Source: Pseudeuparius sepicola
Taxonomy: Eukaryota; Arthropoda; Insecta; Coleoptera; Anthribidae
Assembly: GCA_963920635.1 (NCBI GenBank)
Contig: OY987298.1
Coordinates: 20,059,647 to 20,123,646 of the forward strand
Reading direction: 5' to 3'
DNA length: 64,000 bases
Shown: piece by piece, positions 33,846 to 45,084 of the stretch
How the letters are laid out: each line of letters opens with the position of its first letter
How positions within the stretch are numbered: position 1 is the first letter of the stretch
Made by a program: the position numbers and the translations under genes
The notes under the pieces: generated by a model
Seen by the model: the letters and a program-made list of their open reading frames with translations, nothing else
Told to the model about the DNA's origin: nothing
Database searches by the model: none

Positions 33846-35144
33846 TCAAGTATGTTAATGATAATGTTTTTGTTATTCTCATTTTCCTTTGTTAGCAATT
33901 GAAAAAAAGAAAGTATTTTCAAAGTTTTAATTAAGGCAAAATGACAAGAGATGCAAATAAAACCAGGGTAATTTTGTTTAAAATAAAAAGTGGATCTTAA
34001 AAATATAAAAAATATGTTTTTACCAGTGGCGTACCACAATTTTCTTCGGAAACCCTTACGGCACTATCCGTACGCACGCCACCGAGTAACTTATCAACTC
34101 AATCTTTTTCCTGTAACTAGGGCATTATCAAATTAAGCTACGGTGAAATATTTGTTTCATTATGTTCTAATGTTCGACAGTTGTTAGAGAAAAACTAAAT
34201 TTTTTGGATTTTTTTTTAGCTTGGAAATGAAAACCCGAGAGCATAAGTCCATATAGACGCCCTGTAAGTGTAACCTCCTAACGGTACCACTAAATTTGAC
34301 CCAACATTTTATCTAATAGGACAACTCAGTGTACCTACATTGCGATAAATGTGACAAAATAGGTCAAGGCGTTCAAAAGTTACTAACCTCGAATGACTAT
34401 AACGTCAATTTTGCGTTATTTTCATAACGTAAAAAATACGTAGCTCAATTTTCGGAAATTTAACATTAGTAAATACATCAAATATGACGTAATAAAAATA
34501 AGTAATAAAACTAGCGTTACTATTACGTCATTACAACGATACAGACATTCCCGAATAATAAAACTTGGCCCAGAGTTTTTGGGAATTCACAATCGAGTCC
34601 TCTCCTGAGACGATTAAGGTCCTTTTGGGCTTTGTTCCACCCATTTTATGAACTTTGAGACATCTTTTTTTTTATTTAATCTTAATTCTGTGACGTCATC
34701 GAGATTATAGCTTACACTGTTTTACGCAATATTTTCCAAGTGCGTCGATAGCTCAGTTGTTCAGAGCGTCGTCATTAATTCCGATGGTCGTACGTCCGAA
34801 CCCTGGTGTTAGTTTGCGAATATTATTTTTTATGAGGTTATATCTCCGTTAAGTTTATAAGGTTATTTCTACGTCAGGATATTAACGTCACACTATCCCG
34901 ATCTTTTTGACATAATTATAACATTAATTTAACGTGACTTTCCTAGATATATCTATAACGGTATTTTGACGTAAAAAAACGGTTGTTGGTTCGCTGAGGA
35001 AAATCACAAAAACCCTCTTTGGCAAATTTATTTAACAGTTGTTTTTCCGAAGTTTACTAACAGAACAAAAAAATGCTTAAAAACCACAGGGGGTGCAGAT
35101 TTAATCGAAAAAATCTCAGCTGAGCGCAATCGCCAAATGCCCAC
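33846..35144. other. Intron DNA with ACGTAA-rich stretch and a tRNA-like segment
   Basis: The part 34380-34990 is rich in TAACGT/ACGTCA words. A tRNA-like segment lies at 34742-34815 (separate entry). No coding sequence seen. Confidence 0.4.
34742..34815 (+). repeat. tRNA-like segment, probable SINE head
   Basis: GATAGCTCAGTTGTTCAGAGC resembles a tRNA D-arm/box A, and about 32 bp later GTCCGAACCCTGG resembles a box B/T-arm. The acceptor stems do not pair well and no clean anticodon arm is seen, so it is not called a tRNA gene. Confidence 0.4.
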
Positions 35145-35369
35145 CTGTATTGATCTCCAACATGCTCCCCTGCCTAGTTTTGACTGGTTGCTTGGTGGCG
35201 TCCAATGCTATGTGGTGGGAACACCTGGTTCCTCCACAAGAACCTCCGCTTCGCATTCTTTTTCTTCTAACTGCTATCACCACTATGACAAGAATTGCTA
35301 CTCCTAGTGTCAGTAGAGCCCCGGTCAGGAGGCCCGCTATCGGCACTAGGTTCATCCCTGACGAACCAT
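35145..35369 (-). CDS. Sidestep-family protein, transmembrane exon
   Basis: The acceptor TTTTCTTCACAG|AT completes Asp from the FN3 exon. Residues about 6-33 of this exon, LVPIAGLLTGALLTLGVAIL then VIVVIAV, form one membrane helix, followed by the stop-transfer RRKRMR. The cytoplasmic part follows, with HHIALDATKQPVK and GSMLEINT, ending at ACA G|GTGGGC. There are 74 full codons, phases 1/1, consistent with both neighbours. An open frame runs past the donor, but splicing there is supported by the next exon's completion of Gly. Confidence 0.85.
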
Positions 35370-35472
35370 CTGTGAAGAAAACAGTATACATATAAACAAG
35401 AAAGCAGTGAAGGTTTTTAAACTTATTTATTTGGCGGTGACGTAGGTAAAGAAAAAATTGAAAATAACACGA

Positions 35473-35875
35473 TAGATACAGGAACCGGCAGAAAGTTGGA
35501 CACAAAAATTTCATATTTTTAAACTCTGATATCGATTAATTTAAATTTCCAGCTGCTAATCGAACAAAATTAAAATTTAGTAGCAAATTCAAGTGTTATC
35601 CGATGATAAGTTGCGCTTGCGGTATTTTGTTTTTTTCTAATACACAGGGTGGTCGAAAAAATACAAAAAAAAGTTTAATTTCTTTTTTTTTACTAGGTGG
35701 CTGTGACTTTCAATCTACCTCGTATCCAAAAAGAGATATTTAAATTTTGATATGTGCGTTTTGAGTTTCAAATGATGCACCGACTTTTATCAAGAATAAA
35801 ATTTTCTCAGAAATTAATATTAATAAAAAAGTTTTCCATTTGTGTCCAACTTTCTGCTGGTCACTGTATGTGTTT
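35473..35875. repeat. Foldback repeat around a CACAGGGTGGTCG core
   Basis: CGGCAGAAAGTTGGACACAAA on the left faces TTTGTGTCCAACTTTCTGC on the right. The middle contains TACACAGGGTGGTCGAAAAA. Confidence 0.6.
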
Positions 35876-36098
35876 TTAAAACACACAAGGCATTCTCGGC
35901 ATTTCCTGTCGAAAAAATAAATTTACCAAAAGTAAGTTAGTAAAAATAATCTGTTTTAACGAAATATGGTGTAAGTATAAACTTACCCGAGAAAAGTTTA
36001 CCAGAAAATTTTTTTGCTTTACCTACACGAGCATATTTTCTACTATGTAAGAGCCTCTACAGGTGCTAAGACTTGCTTGTTATTATTTTTCAAATTAC

Positions 36099-36486
36099 CT
36101 GTTCGTTTCTCCGCATCGTTCAGCATGATGTCCTCCAGTATAAGCCTCTCACTTTTCCCTTTCGCATTTTGCGCATAAACATATATTTTTAAAGATGTAG
36201 CCGAAGGCAGCAGTTCTCCCAAATCTAACCTAAATATTGGCGAATCTGTATCCGAACCTGAAAAATAATGTTCTAATAATGACTTCTTAAAAGAGAACAA
36301 GGGCTCACTGGTTAGGTTGAAGCGTAGTTTTAGAGTGTTTGCATCGTAGGCCTCCAAAACGAAGATTTGGGGTAGGCCTCCGTCATAGCCTGGTTTGCAT
36401 TCCACTTCAACTACGTCGGATGTTTGGTTGTTGACGGTGTGGAGGGTGCAATTGGTCAATGCTGACGGCTTTGAAGCTGGTACAAC
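36099..36486 (-). CDS. Sidestep-family protein, FN3 domain exon
   Basis: The acceptor CTGTTTATAG|GTT starts VVPASKPSALTNCTLHTVNN in phase 0 after the Ig exon. The exon carries the membrane-proximal fibronectin type III domain: VEVECKPGYDGGLPQIFVLE, then LKLRFNLTSEPLFSF, PIFRLDLGELLPSATSLKIY and VYAQNAKGKSE. The CxPGYDGGLPQ signature is very characteristic of Sidestep-family proteins. It ends CGA ACA G|GTAATT. There are 129 codons with several N-glycosylation sequons (NCT, NQT, NLT). This is the extracellular region just outside the membrane. Confidence 0.9.
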
Positions 36487-36793
36487 CTATAAACAGAACA
36501 TTTGTGATTTATTTGGAAATGTGTAGCTTTCAACAAAGTGTAATTAAGAGAATCCAAGTTTTAAATATCGCATACATGACAAAATATATAGTTTTTACAA
36601 GAAGAATGGATAATGATGTCCATATCGCACCATGAAGGTTCTACACGACGCCGATGATTATGATTTTCAATTTCTAGGGTAAACTTGTGAGTTTATAAAA
36701 TTTAATAATGAATTTAAATCATTTACTCCGTGTTCCCAACAAATATGTAATCTACATATTATCTCCACCAAACATTAGGTTGGTGAACATATC

Positions 36794-37172
36794 TATACTA
36801 AAATCGAGCAATTCTTATTATTACGCCAGGCGTAAATAAAAGAACAAGTTCGATGACGTTCCGCGAAACAAAGCGATTGGTCAATGGGCCATAAAATATC
36901 AGCGCGCCTGGCAACAGGGACATACTCGATTGCAAAAGAGTATTTACGCGGTTTTATCTTGTTATTTTCAGCTATTTAGACACTACCACAAATAATTTTA
37001 TCGATGTTTTGAACCATCTTAATTATTCCAATAATTTTTTCCCGAAATATTTTGATTTAAACAAAAAACTGTAAAACTAAAATTAAATAAAGGTCGTGCC
37101 TGAGTGCGGCTCTGACGAATATTTCAGCTCACGTGCTCTTGTTTACGCCAGGCGTTACTCGATTTTAGTATA
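36794..37172. mobile_element. Miniature inverted-repeat element
   Basis: Ends TATACTAAAATCGAG in inverted orientation on both sides. Just inside, GCCAGGCGTAA occurs on the left and the inverse (TTACGCCTGGC-type) on the right. About 380 bp, non-coding. Confidence 0.7.
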
Positions 37173-37274
37173 GTCAACTTATTTTGTTCAAAATCTTCCT
37201 TGAATAAATTGTCCATGAATGGTGATAAAGGAGACCCCATAGCCATTCCAAATTCCTGCTGGTAAAATTAATTT

Positions 37275-37529
37275 GGGGCGGCGGTGCACAAGTGGGTCAT
37301 TTGGTAGTACCCACGCTTATTGGCAGCGTACATCGTGGGTTCGATTCCCACCACGGTAAATGCCCTGGGTGTTGTGTGTTTTTCTTTAGGTTTAAGTTAG
37401 GATAGGTTTAGAATTAAGGATTTTGAAATTGCTAAAGTTAGGGTGGGGATGGTTTAGAGCCAGACAAACCCGCCCAACTAATCGAAAAAACTAACTAAAC
37501 TAAAAAAAAAACTAAAAAAAAAAACTAAG
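37275..37529 (+). repeat. tRNA-derived SINE
   Basis: Box A-like AAGTGGGTCATTTGGTAGTA and box B-like GTGGGTTCGATTCCCACC are spaced as in a tRNA promoter for RNA polymerase III. An unrelated body of about 150 bp follows, with an A-rich tail (CTAAAAAAAAAACTAAAAAA). It would be mobilised by a LINE. Confidence 0.75.
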
Positions 37530-37862
37530 AAACTAGTTGAGATAGAAGGAAGGTTAAATGGGAAAAGAATTGTAGTTTTGTGGGCCCAATTTAACGCGCC
37601 TTGTGGATTTTTGAAAAAGGCATTATTAGATATTTTGAAAAAACGAAATTTTGTCGATTTAGTCTAATCCATCTAGCTTCGTTGTTTCTGATTTTAGATA
37701 AAAAGTGTAAATACCAAAGTCGCAGGGAATTGTGTCTCTAATGCGGTTATCAAGTCCTACTTTCCATGACAGCTGTCATTTTCGAGATATTATGACACAA
37801 ACTTGTGTTTTTTTAAATGGAAACCGTAGTTATTTCCGTTATTTTTCCGAATAACCATGTCG
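37530..37862. repeat. Second copy of the repeat at 7449-7820, with an inverted inner piece
   Basis: It shares GAGATAGAAGGAAGGTTAAA and ATCCATCTAGCTTCGTTGTT with the copy at 7449. The terminal part (about 37740-37862) is the reverse complement of the matching part there. It directly follows the SINE tail. Confidence 0.7.
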
Positions 37863-38952
37863 AGTATTATATTTCTAACTGCAAAAATGGCACAATAGTA
37901 CAAATTATGTACTGTATTTCAACAATAACAGTCCAAACTCGTTGCGCGGTTACCACCTTTATTGTTTAGCCTTCACAAATCACAAATAAACTTGTCAGAT
38001 ATTGTCACTAACCAAGAATATTCTATCAGCTCCAAAAATCTCACTAAAATCGCGTTATTATTACCTTCAACTCCCCTCAGGCCCAATTCCCAGGGCTTAT
38101 ATATTCAAATGAAAGCCTGGAGACTACTCTAGAATATTCCTGGCCAATGACAGATGCACAAATCAAAGTTCTAGCAAATTTCTAGAAACTGATGGAAGCT
38201 CTGCAGAGAAAACAATGGAAACTAAAAGAAAATGGGGCCCTGGGGGCCTCAGGCCTACAAAGATGCGACGGAAAATGCCTCTAAATTAATCATAAAAATT
38301 ATAAAACTGTAAGTAGAATATCTGCTAAATCTTTGAGCAGGTTAGAAAACAGTGCAGACATGTTCACTGAAAGCTGATATAACCATCGAATTGATAAGTA
38401 CAATGGAAGTCGCACAGGTACCACTTTCATTGTTGTTTGGGGCAGCCAACTCTAGAGAGAGATAGGTTTCAAATGGCAATAAGTAAGACAAGGACGCCTT
38501 ATGAACGTGTCAGCTGATTCAGGCAAAGGAGGTATATAGGGATGTTGCATATTATTGGGCGAATTTAATGGGCATGTTCCGTAATTCTCTTTATTGTATG
38601 ATCTGTATTCAGAAATTCGGGGCTTGTTTGTAGGAATGAGATTTTTTCTATATAACCACAATTATGTAAATATTGCACAAAGAAAAGTAGTGAATTGATT
38701 AAAAAAATTACATGGCAATTGTATGTACCTGGAAGAAAATCGAGACAAATAAAATACAAATTCCAAAATAAAAGTTTATTTTAAAATAAAGGCGACAAAA
38801 TATCTAGGATAAGGTATACATTTTCAACTTTCATTACTTATCTTAACGTACAACGCCGTACCGTCGAGGCACGCCTGTCTCTTCGATTTAACGCAACGCG
38901 AAAGGCGACGGTGGGTCTGGGCTCCTCGAGGTGTGCGGTAAAGAGGTGGATA
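37863..38952. other. Intron DNA, no gene seen
   Basis: AT-rich to about 38850, then GC-richer with no domain recognised. Confidence 0.35.
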
Positions 38953-39013
38953 CACAGAAAATATACGCTACGCGTATACGCGTATACGCGTAGCGTAGCG
39001 TATATTTTCTGTG
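38953..39013. mobile_element. 61-bp palindromic mini-element, copy 2
   Basis: It begins CACAGAAAATATACGCTACG and ends in the reverse complement. The centre is expanded by repeated GCGTATAC units. Perfect 8-bp direct repeats GGTGGATA flank it (38945-38952 and 39014-39021). Element plus duplication is 69 bp (23 codons), and an open frame runs across. Confidence 0.8.
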
Positions 39014-39021
39014 GGTGGATA

Positions 39022-39917
39022 GGATTTCGTGTGATACAGTGGCCCGTGAAAACTGTCTCGGCCGAGAGCGAGGCGAAGAAGATGCTTAAATAGGGCGGTA
39101 GGGTGAGGGAAATCGCAACGGGAAGCGAGAGGAAGGTCCGGAGAAGAGATTTAACACTTTCTCGGATTTTTTTAGAGGTAAATGCGAGAGATATTAAGCT
39201 TTTTTCTCGATAGAAATCGGTTCGTTTTTATGTGTCGCGCTGCGCCTAAAAATTACGGCGAAAATGTCGCGAAATTGTCAGGAATTGACCGGTTTCGTCG
39301 GGCCGTAGCTACGTTATTTCGGCTCGGGGCGCGAGGTCGCAATTTTTAAAGCCTCCTCCATGTCTTCAGGTCATGTTCGGATGCCTCCGGCGCCCCCGAA
39401 AAATCGAGAAATGAGAAAAAACACCTCATTTCCAAGAATGGTTTCGGAGGATTTTCCGTCGATTTTGCCAATATACAGCCGTCCCATTTCTCGGAAGAAT
39501 AAAATAGAAATTGCGGAAACCTGGTAACTATATCTTAGCAGAAAATGTATATTTTTCAAGATCCTTCATTTGTAGCAAAAAACTCAACCTACTCAAAAGT
39601 AAGAATCCAAAGCGCTAACGCTTACGAGTATTTTCCCTCGAATGTGAATTTACCTTGCCTTGATACAACCTGCGAAATTAAAAAAATCCTGTTAATTTTT
39701 GAACACACCTCGTATTTTTGCTCGAACGTGACGTCACGTCGAGATGCGCGTGAGTATACCTTTGTTTATTTGTCTTGCTTTAGAGGCATTTTTCGTTGTG
39801 GCACTTATCAAATCATGCATTATATCCATATTACATTGTCTGTGACTTACGGCCGAAATTCTGTTCTACTCCAACCCCTATGCGGTAATAAAACTACTCG
39901 TAAAACTATATTCTATA
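39022..39917. other. GC-richer intron block, no gene recognised
   Basis: The part 38880-39370 is unusually GC-rich for this intron (CTCGGCCGAGAGCGAGGCG and similar) but gives no domain in any frame. The part 39362-39399 repeats the block at 17933-17972. Confidence 0.4.
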
Positions 39918-40425
39918 ATACAGGGTGTAACTGAACTGATGGTCAAAAATGAAACCACGTATTCTTGGTGTTAAAATAAGGGCACTTCTTCATATATTTT
40001 TTTTTCTCCTACGGGCCATAGGTTTTTATATCCAGAGCGTAGAAGATTAGAGAAAAATACACATATTTCTTAGTATCTCTAGAAGTATACGAGCTATTTT
40101 CTTCAAACTTGGCGTGTCACATGAGCGGATGAGCCGTCAAACTTAAGGTTGATATGAAGCTTCTGAGGACCCCAGTTGCGGAGATACAGGGTGTTATTAA
40201 AATTAATTAGTTCAGAAAAATATGAATACCCTGTATAATCGCATTTTTTAAATTTGTTTTGAGTGGTGAATAGAATGGTTAACAAAAAGTATCTCTTAGT
40301 ATTTTTCATATTCGCAGCCGTTTCTTAATTATTTTCAAAAAACGGCAATGCTGGAATAAGCAAGTCACTTTAGGAATAAATCTAGCAATCTGTGGATGTG
40401 AATTAAGTAAAGTGTATTTAAGAGG

Positions 40426-40765
40426 GGGTTGCCGACAGCGAAAGTGACGTTAGATTTCGTATTTTTTTAAGTTGTATAGCATAAAATCTAATAACATTTT
40501 ACCTGGCAAAAATTTAGTACATGCATCTCTGTTTTCATTTTGATCATAAGATCTTAAAAGCATATGCACCGGAATTATTATTTTTCCCAAGGTTTTCATA
40601 ACCTATAAATCAAAACGATGCTTATAAGATCTTATGATTCAAAATAATCCAGAGATGTTTGTACTAAATTTTTGCCAGGTAAAATGTTATTAGATTTTAT
40701 GCTATACAACTTAAAAAAATACGAAATCTAACGTCACTTTCGCTGTCGGCAACCCCCTCTTAACA
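40426..40765. repeat. Inner hairpin, nearly perfect
   Basis: Arms 40426-40520 and about 40665-40765 share AAGAGGGGGTTGCCGACAGC in opposite directions over about 95 bp with few differences. Confidence 0.7.
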
Positions 40766-42310
40766 AAATACAAAAGCAAAAACGATAATAAAAGAAACGT
40801 AATGCTATTAGAAAATTAAATTATTAAATGTTCGAAATGACTTCAGTCTCTTTCAATACACGCAACTATGTGTTTCCGCATGTATATTATTGCCATTGCC
40901 ATTGGCAAATCCATAGCAAAAGTGCATATCAGTCACTTCTTCGAATGAGAATTCAATGCCTGCCAATATGAACCAATGAAATGATATGATTTTTGAAATA
41001 TTAACCAACCAGATGATGATTTCAGCGATAATACCACTAGTGGTATTTTCGCTGAAATCCTACTCTCTTAGTTACGTCCTAGTTACGCTAAACCAATATT
41101 GTGGCAGCTAAAACTGACAACCCGATAACTTCTTCACATTACCAAATTTAATATAGGACTAGAATATATGTTTTCAGTTAACACATTGATCTTTAAATAT
41201 CTATTAGCACAAAAAACATATTCAGAACCGAAAGTTCAATCTAAATGACAGCAGCTATCAAACTAACTATTTGCAACCACAGAATAAATAGCTTCACAAC
41301 AGAAGCGTCCATAAAGACATGTGTCAAAAATAAGCGAGCCTCCATTTAAATTTACAGAAAAATAACCAATACCTTATACATAAATTTGGTCCTAATACAA
41401 TCTCTTTGTAATATGGATTAATGTAAAATCAAATAAAATGCACAATGTTTATCCCTTTAGAAGATATTTCGCGTCAAAGCGAGCATCCTTTTGACACATG
41501 TCTTTATGGACGCTTCTGTTGTGAAGCTATTTATTCTGTGTTGCAACACAGAAAGATTTTATCCTTTACCTGATATGCCACTAACATCCTTTATTAACTA
41601 TTTGCAGTTGTTAAATTCTCTATGCCTAATAATAGATAATACCTTTCCTTAATTTATCACTCATTATAGATAATCCCAATGCTAAGAAAATACCACTCCT
41701 GCTACGCAGTCGTGGTATTTTCAGCTTTGGGATTATAATTCGTAAAATTAACGAAAGGTATTATCGATAATAGGCACACCACTTGTTATATTACCCCTGA
41801 AAATATCATGTGAATAAGTATCATTTTTCAAAATATTGATACTGATGTGCAAAGTTGACAGCCAAATGATTCAAATAATGCCAAATTTAATTGACATCCA
41901 CAGATTGTTAGATTTCTTCTTAAAATGAATTGTTTATTGCAGCATTGCCGTTCTTTGAAAATAATTAAGAAACGGCTGAGAATATGAAAAAACACTAAGA
42001 GATATTTTTTGTTAACCATTGAATTTACCACTCAAAACAAATTTAAAAAACGCGATTATACAGGGTATTCATATTTGTCCCTCTATCTCCGCAATTGGGG
42101 GCCTCAGAAGCCTTAAAGCCTTAAAAAGCCTCAAATTTGACAGCTCATCCGCTCATGTGACAGGCCAAGTTTGAAAAAAATATCTTGTGTACTTCTAGAG
42201 ATACTAAGAAATATGTGTATTTTTCTCTAAATTTCTAGGCTCTGTATAAAAAAAACTATGGCCGATAGGAGAAAAAATGTATGAAAAAGTGCCCTTATTA
42301 TGACTCCAAG

Positions 42311-42809
42311 CAGTGGCGTAGCCAGAAAATTTGTCTGGGGGGGGGGGGGGGGGCACCGACTAAAAATACAAAATAAAAATACAAAAATTTAATGTTTATT
42401 TAAAACTTACAATTTAATATTAAGCTTAGGTTTTATATTTACTTTAGACAACTCGTTTAGCGTCAGGCGATACAGGAATTTCACTGTGAATATTACTTAC
42501 GGCTTATCTATTAGCGTTGACTGAGGTATTAATAAAGACTGCTCACGGTTGTCAAGTCTGACACATTTTTGGCTCACCATGCGCTTTCCGGACACAAAAT
42601 ACAAAACAAAATACATTGTTAGCTATCAACATGACAAAATACTTTCCAGAATTATAGCTTCTTCAGCTGGTTGAACAGATCACCCCATAAGTCCAGAGTA
42701 GTGTTTATTCTTCTGCATAATGGTCTGTGCATACGATTTTCACAGACACGTTTGGCGTAACGTTTGGGGGGGCACGTGCCCCTGTGCCCCCCCCCTGGCT
42801 ACGCCACTG
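42311..42809. mobile_element. hAT-type non-autonomous element with perfect 8-bp target duplication
   Basis: Terminal inverted repeats CAGTGGCGTAGCCAG and CTGGCTACGCCACTG. The 8-bp duplication ACTCCAAG lies at 42303-42310 and 42810-42817. The left arm of the surrounding palindrome (near 39965-39975) lacks the insert, which gives a natural empty site. A run of 17 G (42337-42353) lies just inside the left end and is matched by a C run on the right. The interior includes a piece of the dispersed repeat found at 927 and 6446. Confidence 0.9.
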
Positions 42810-43103
42810 ACTCCAAGAATACGTGGTTTTATTTTTGCCGATCAGTTCAGGTACACCCTGTATAGATTTGCACTTGTTAATTAATTTCCTGTTTTAAATC
42901 ATTTTTTCAATTTTGCAAGTAGAAAAAGTCTCCTTGTTTAAATTTCCCACCAAAAAGTAAATTAAGTCCAGTTGCCGAGTGTTATATTATAATTAAATTT
43001 AACAGTATTTTGTTTCTGGGTTAGGTTTAAGGTTAGTATAAATCCGGCAACACCGCGGCGGCTCGAAGAACGCGAAGTGCGTATTTTGTGGGTCTGTTTT
43101 TTG

Positions 43104-43434
43104 AATAAATTAAAAGTAAAAAAATATTTTTAAAAAAAGCTTTTATTTAAATGCGCTAAAAAGAATAAAATAATCTTTTCTTTTAAAACTTTTACTATCA
43201 ACTTATAACGTCATTCCACAATTTATATGATATAAAAGCTTGTCGCGAGATTTAAGTAGTGGTATTTACTTAGTTTGAAAACTTAAATCTCGCGACAAGC
43301 TTTTATATCATATAAATTGTGGAATGACGTTATAAGTTGATAGTAAAAGTTTTAAAAGAAAAGATTATTTTATTCTTTTTAGCGCATTTAAATAAAAGCT
43401 TTTTTTAAAAATATTTTTTTACTTTTAATTTATT
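43104..43434. repeat. Perfect 154-bp inverted repeat with 23-bp loop
   Basis: 43104-43257 and 43281-43434 are identical reverse complements by eye; the loop is 43258-43280. The arms are AT-rich with CTCGCGACAAGC near the loop. It is either a very young hairpin or a sequencing/assembly artefact. Confidence 0.85.
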
Positions 43435-43558
43435 TTGTAATTTTTAGTTTGGCCAGGTGTCTGAGTCTATTCATCTCAGTTAACGCATCATTGTTGCAAG
43501 GTCGTTTGCCGGTTAGTTTAGAACAGTCTAGCTCTTCAATGAGGAGACCTTCTAATGA

Positions 43559-44076
43559 CCATCTTGGGTGTTCCGCCATGTTGGATTTAGAATGACGTCA
43601 CACATATAATCATGCATTGTCATCCAAATTAAACGTGTGTACAAAATTTCAGCTCGATCGGTTGAAATTTAACTAGTCCGCCATCTTGAGTGTTCCGCCA
43701 TGTTGGATTTAGAATGACGTCACACATATAATCATGCATTGTCATCCAAATTAAACGTGTGTACAAAATTTCAGCTCGATCGGTTGAAATTTAACTAGTC
43801 CGCCATCTTGAGTGTTCCGCCATGTTGGATTTAGAATGACGTCACACATATAATCATGCATTGTCATCCAAATTAAACGTGTGTACAAAATTTCAGCTCG
43901 ATCGGTTGAAATTTAACTAGTCCGCCATCTTGGGTGATCCGCCATGTTGGATTTAGAATGACGTCACACATATAATCATGCATTGTCATCCAAATTAAAC
44001 GTGTGTACAAAATTTCAGCTCGATCGGTTGAAGATATCTGCTTCAAAATTGAGTTGCAAGATTCCACCCGAACAAA

Positions 44077-44107
<31 letters not shown>

Positions 44108-44118
44108 CATACATACAT
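43559..44118 (+). repeat. Four tandem 122-bp units ending in an (ACAT)n tail, probable non-LTR/SINE 3' end
   Basis: Unit starts (CCATCTTG) at 43559, 43681, 43803 and 43925 give a period of exactly 122 bp. Each contains GTTCCGCCATGTTGGATTTA, ATGACGTCACACATA and AATTTCAGCTCGATCGG. The last unit changes into a terminal TTGAGTTGCAAGATTCCACC and then (ACAT)n at 44079-44118. A microsatellite tail after this TTGCAAGATTCCACCCG stretch is the usual look of an RTE-type retroelement 3' end or its SINE. Confidence 0.75.
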
Positions 44119-45084
44119 TGCAAGTTAAATAAAAGCTTTTAAAAAGCGGTTTTGTTTGTGTTTGGGATTTATCTAATTTAATTTTATTTTGTTTTATAAA
44201 ATATACGCATATATTTTCTTTGGGCTTAGTTAATATTTTTGGGGTGCTAATTATTGATATTTGAGAATTTATTTAGTTTTCATAGTTCAGTCTTTATATA
44301 TAAATTCAAATTTTAACTTGCGCGACATGAGATTGCACTAAGGAAACGCGCGCATGCGCACCTAAGAAGACCCCGAAGAGACCAGTACGAATACGGAAGC
44401 GGCACGCTCCGGAGCTACCAGATCGTGTGGAGAAGGAACATTAATATCTTTCGCATATCGCCGCGTCCCGCCCCTTTTTTCACTCGCGTCGCTGGAGGGT
44501 GTGCACACCTGGACAACTGGGGACCAAGGAACAAGAAACAAGTAAGTGCATTCTCATTCGTATAAACTTCAACGCAATACGCGTGATATGAGTAAAAAAC
44601 GCACAGTTTGAATATTAGAACGGGCCGAATTGGTTGGCGACGGGTCGCGCAGTTTTCCTTTAAAGAAAGTTTAAAAAGGGAAGTTTCACAGTTGGATTAA
44701 CGTACTCATTCACGGTCATCAAAGCTCTCGTTCGACATAAAATCCTTTTCCTATCATTCCTTCCCATCTTCTCTTTCCCTTCTACCATAATGGACATTTT
44801 TAATATCAAGTGTTACATCCACCTCGGGAAAGTGGTATAGCAAATATAATCCCTATTTTTACCAGCGACCTATAAAAATAATCTGGTGTAGACAAAAAGA
44901 TAAATATAACACCGAGATTGCGAAAAGTATAGCCAAATAGTTCATTTTAACCCCCGGGGAGTAAAATAACCTTTTAACAAAGCTGCCCCGTACGAAACCG
45001 GTCAAACCGGATCTACGTTCCACCCCGAAAAGAAGAAGAGCTTGCGGCAACACCGCGCCTGCTTCCAGTCGCCCGCCGACCCAC
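44119..45084. other. Intron DNA with a GC-rich block, no gene recognised
   Basis: The part 44330-44560 is GC-rich (GCGCGCATGCGCACC, CGCCGCGTCCCGCCCC) and may hold a regulatory or non-coding transcript start, but no domain or splice pattern supports an exon. Confidence 0.35.

Larger units (their letters stand above)
39918..42866. repeat. About 3-kb foldback element with inner hairpins and a hAT insertion
   Basis: The ends ATACAGGGTGTAACTGAACTG and the inverse (CAGTTCAGGTACACCCTGTA, one gap) lie at 39918 and 42866. Arms about 39918-40440 and 41830-42866 are inverted. A second end-like pair is at 40188/42060. Inner hairpins at 40426-40765 (GCCGACAGCGAAAGTGACGT) and 41310-41545 (CATAAAGACATGTGTC) sit in the loop. 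The right arm is interrupted by the hAT element at 42311-42809. Confidence 0.75.

Noticed and set aside
34742..34815. Possible functional tRNA gene
   Set aside because: Box A- and box B-like strings are present but the acceptor and anticodon stems do not pair convincingly; kept as a SINE-like segment.
43559..44040. CRISPR-like repeat array
   Set aside because: The repeats are tandem and contiguous with no unique spacers, and the genome is eukaryotic.
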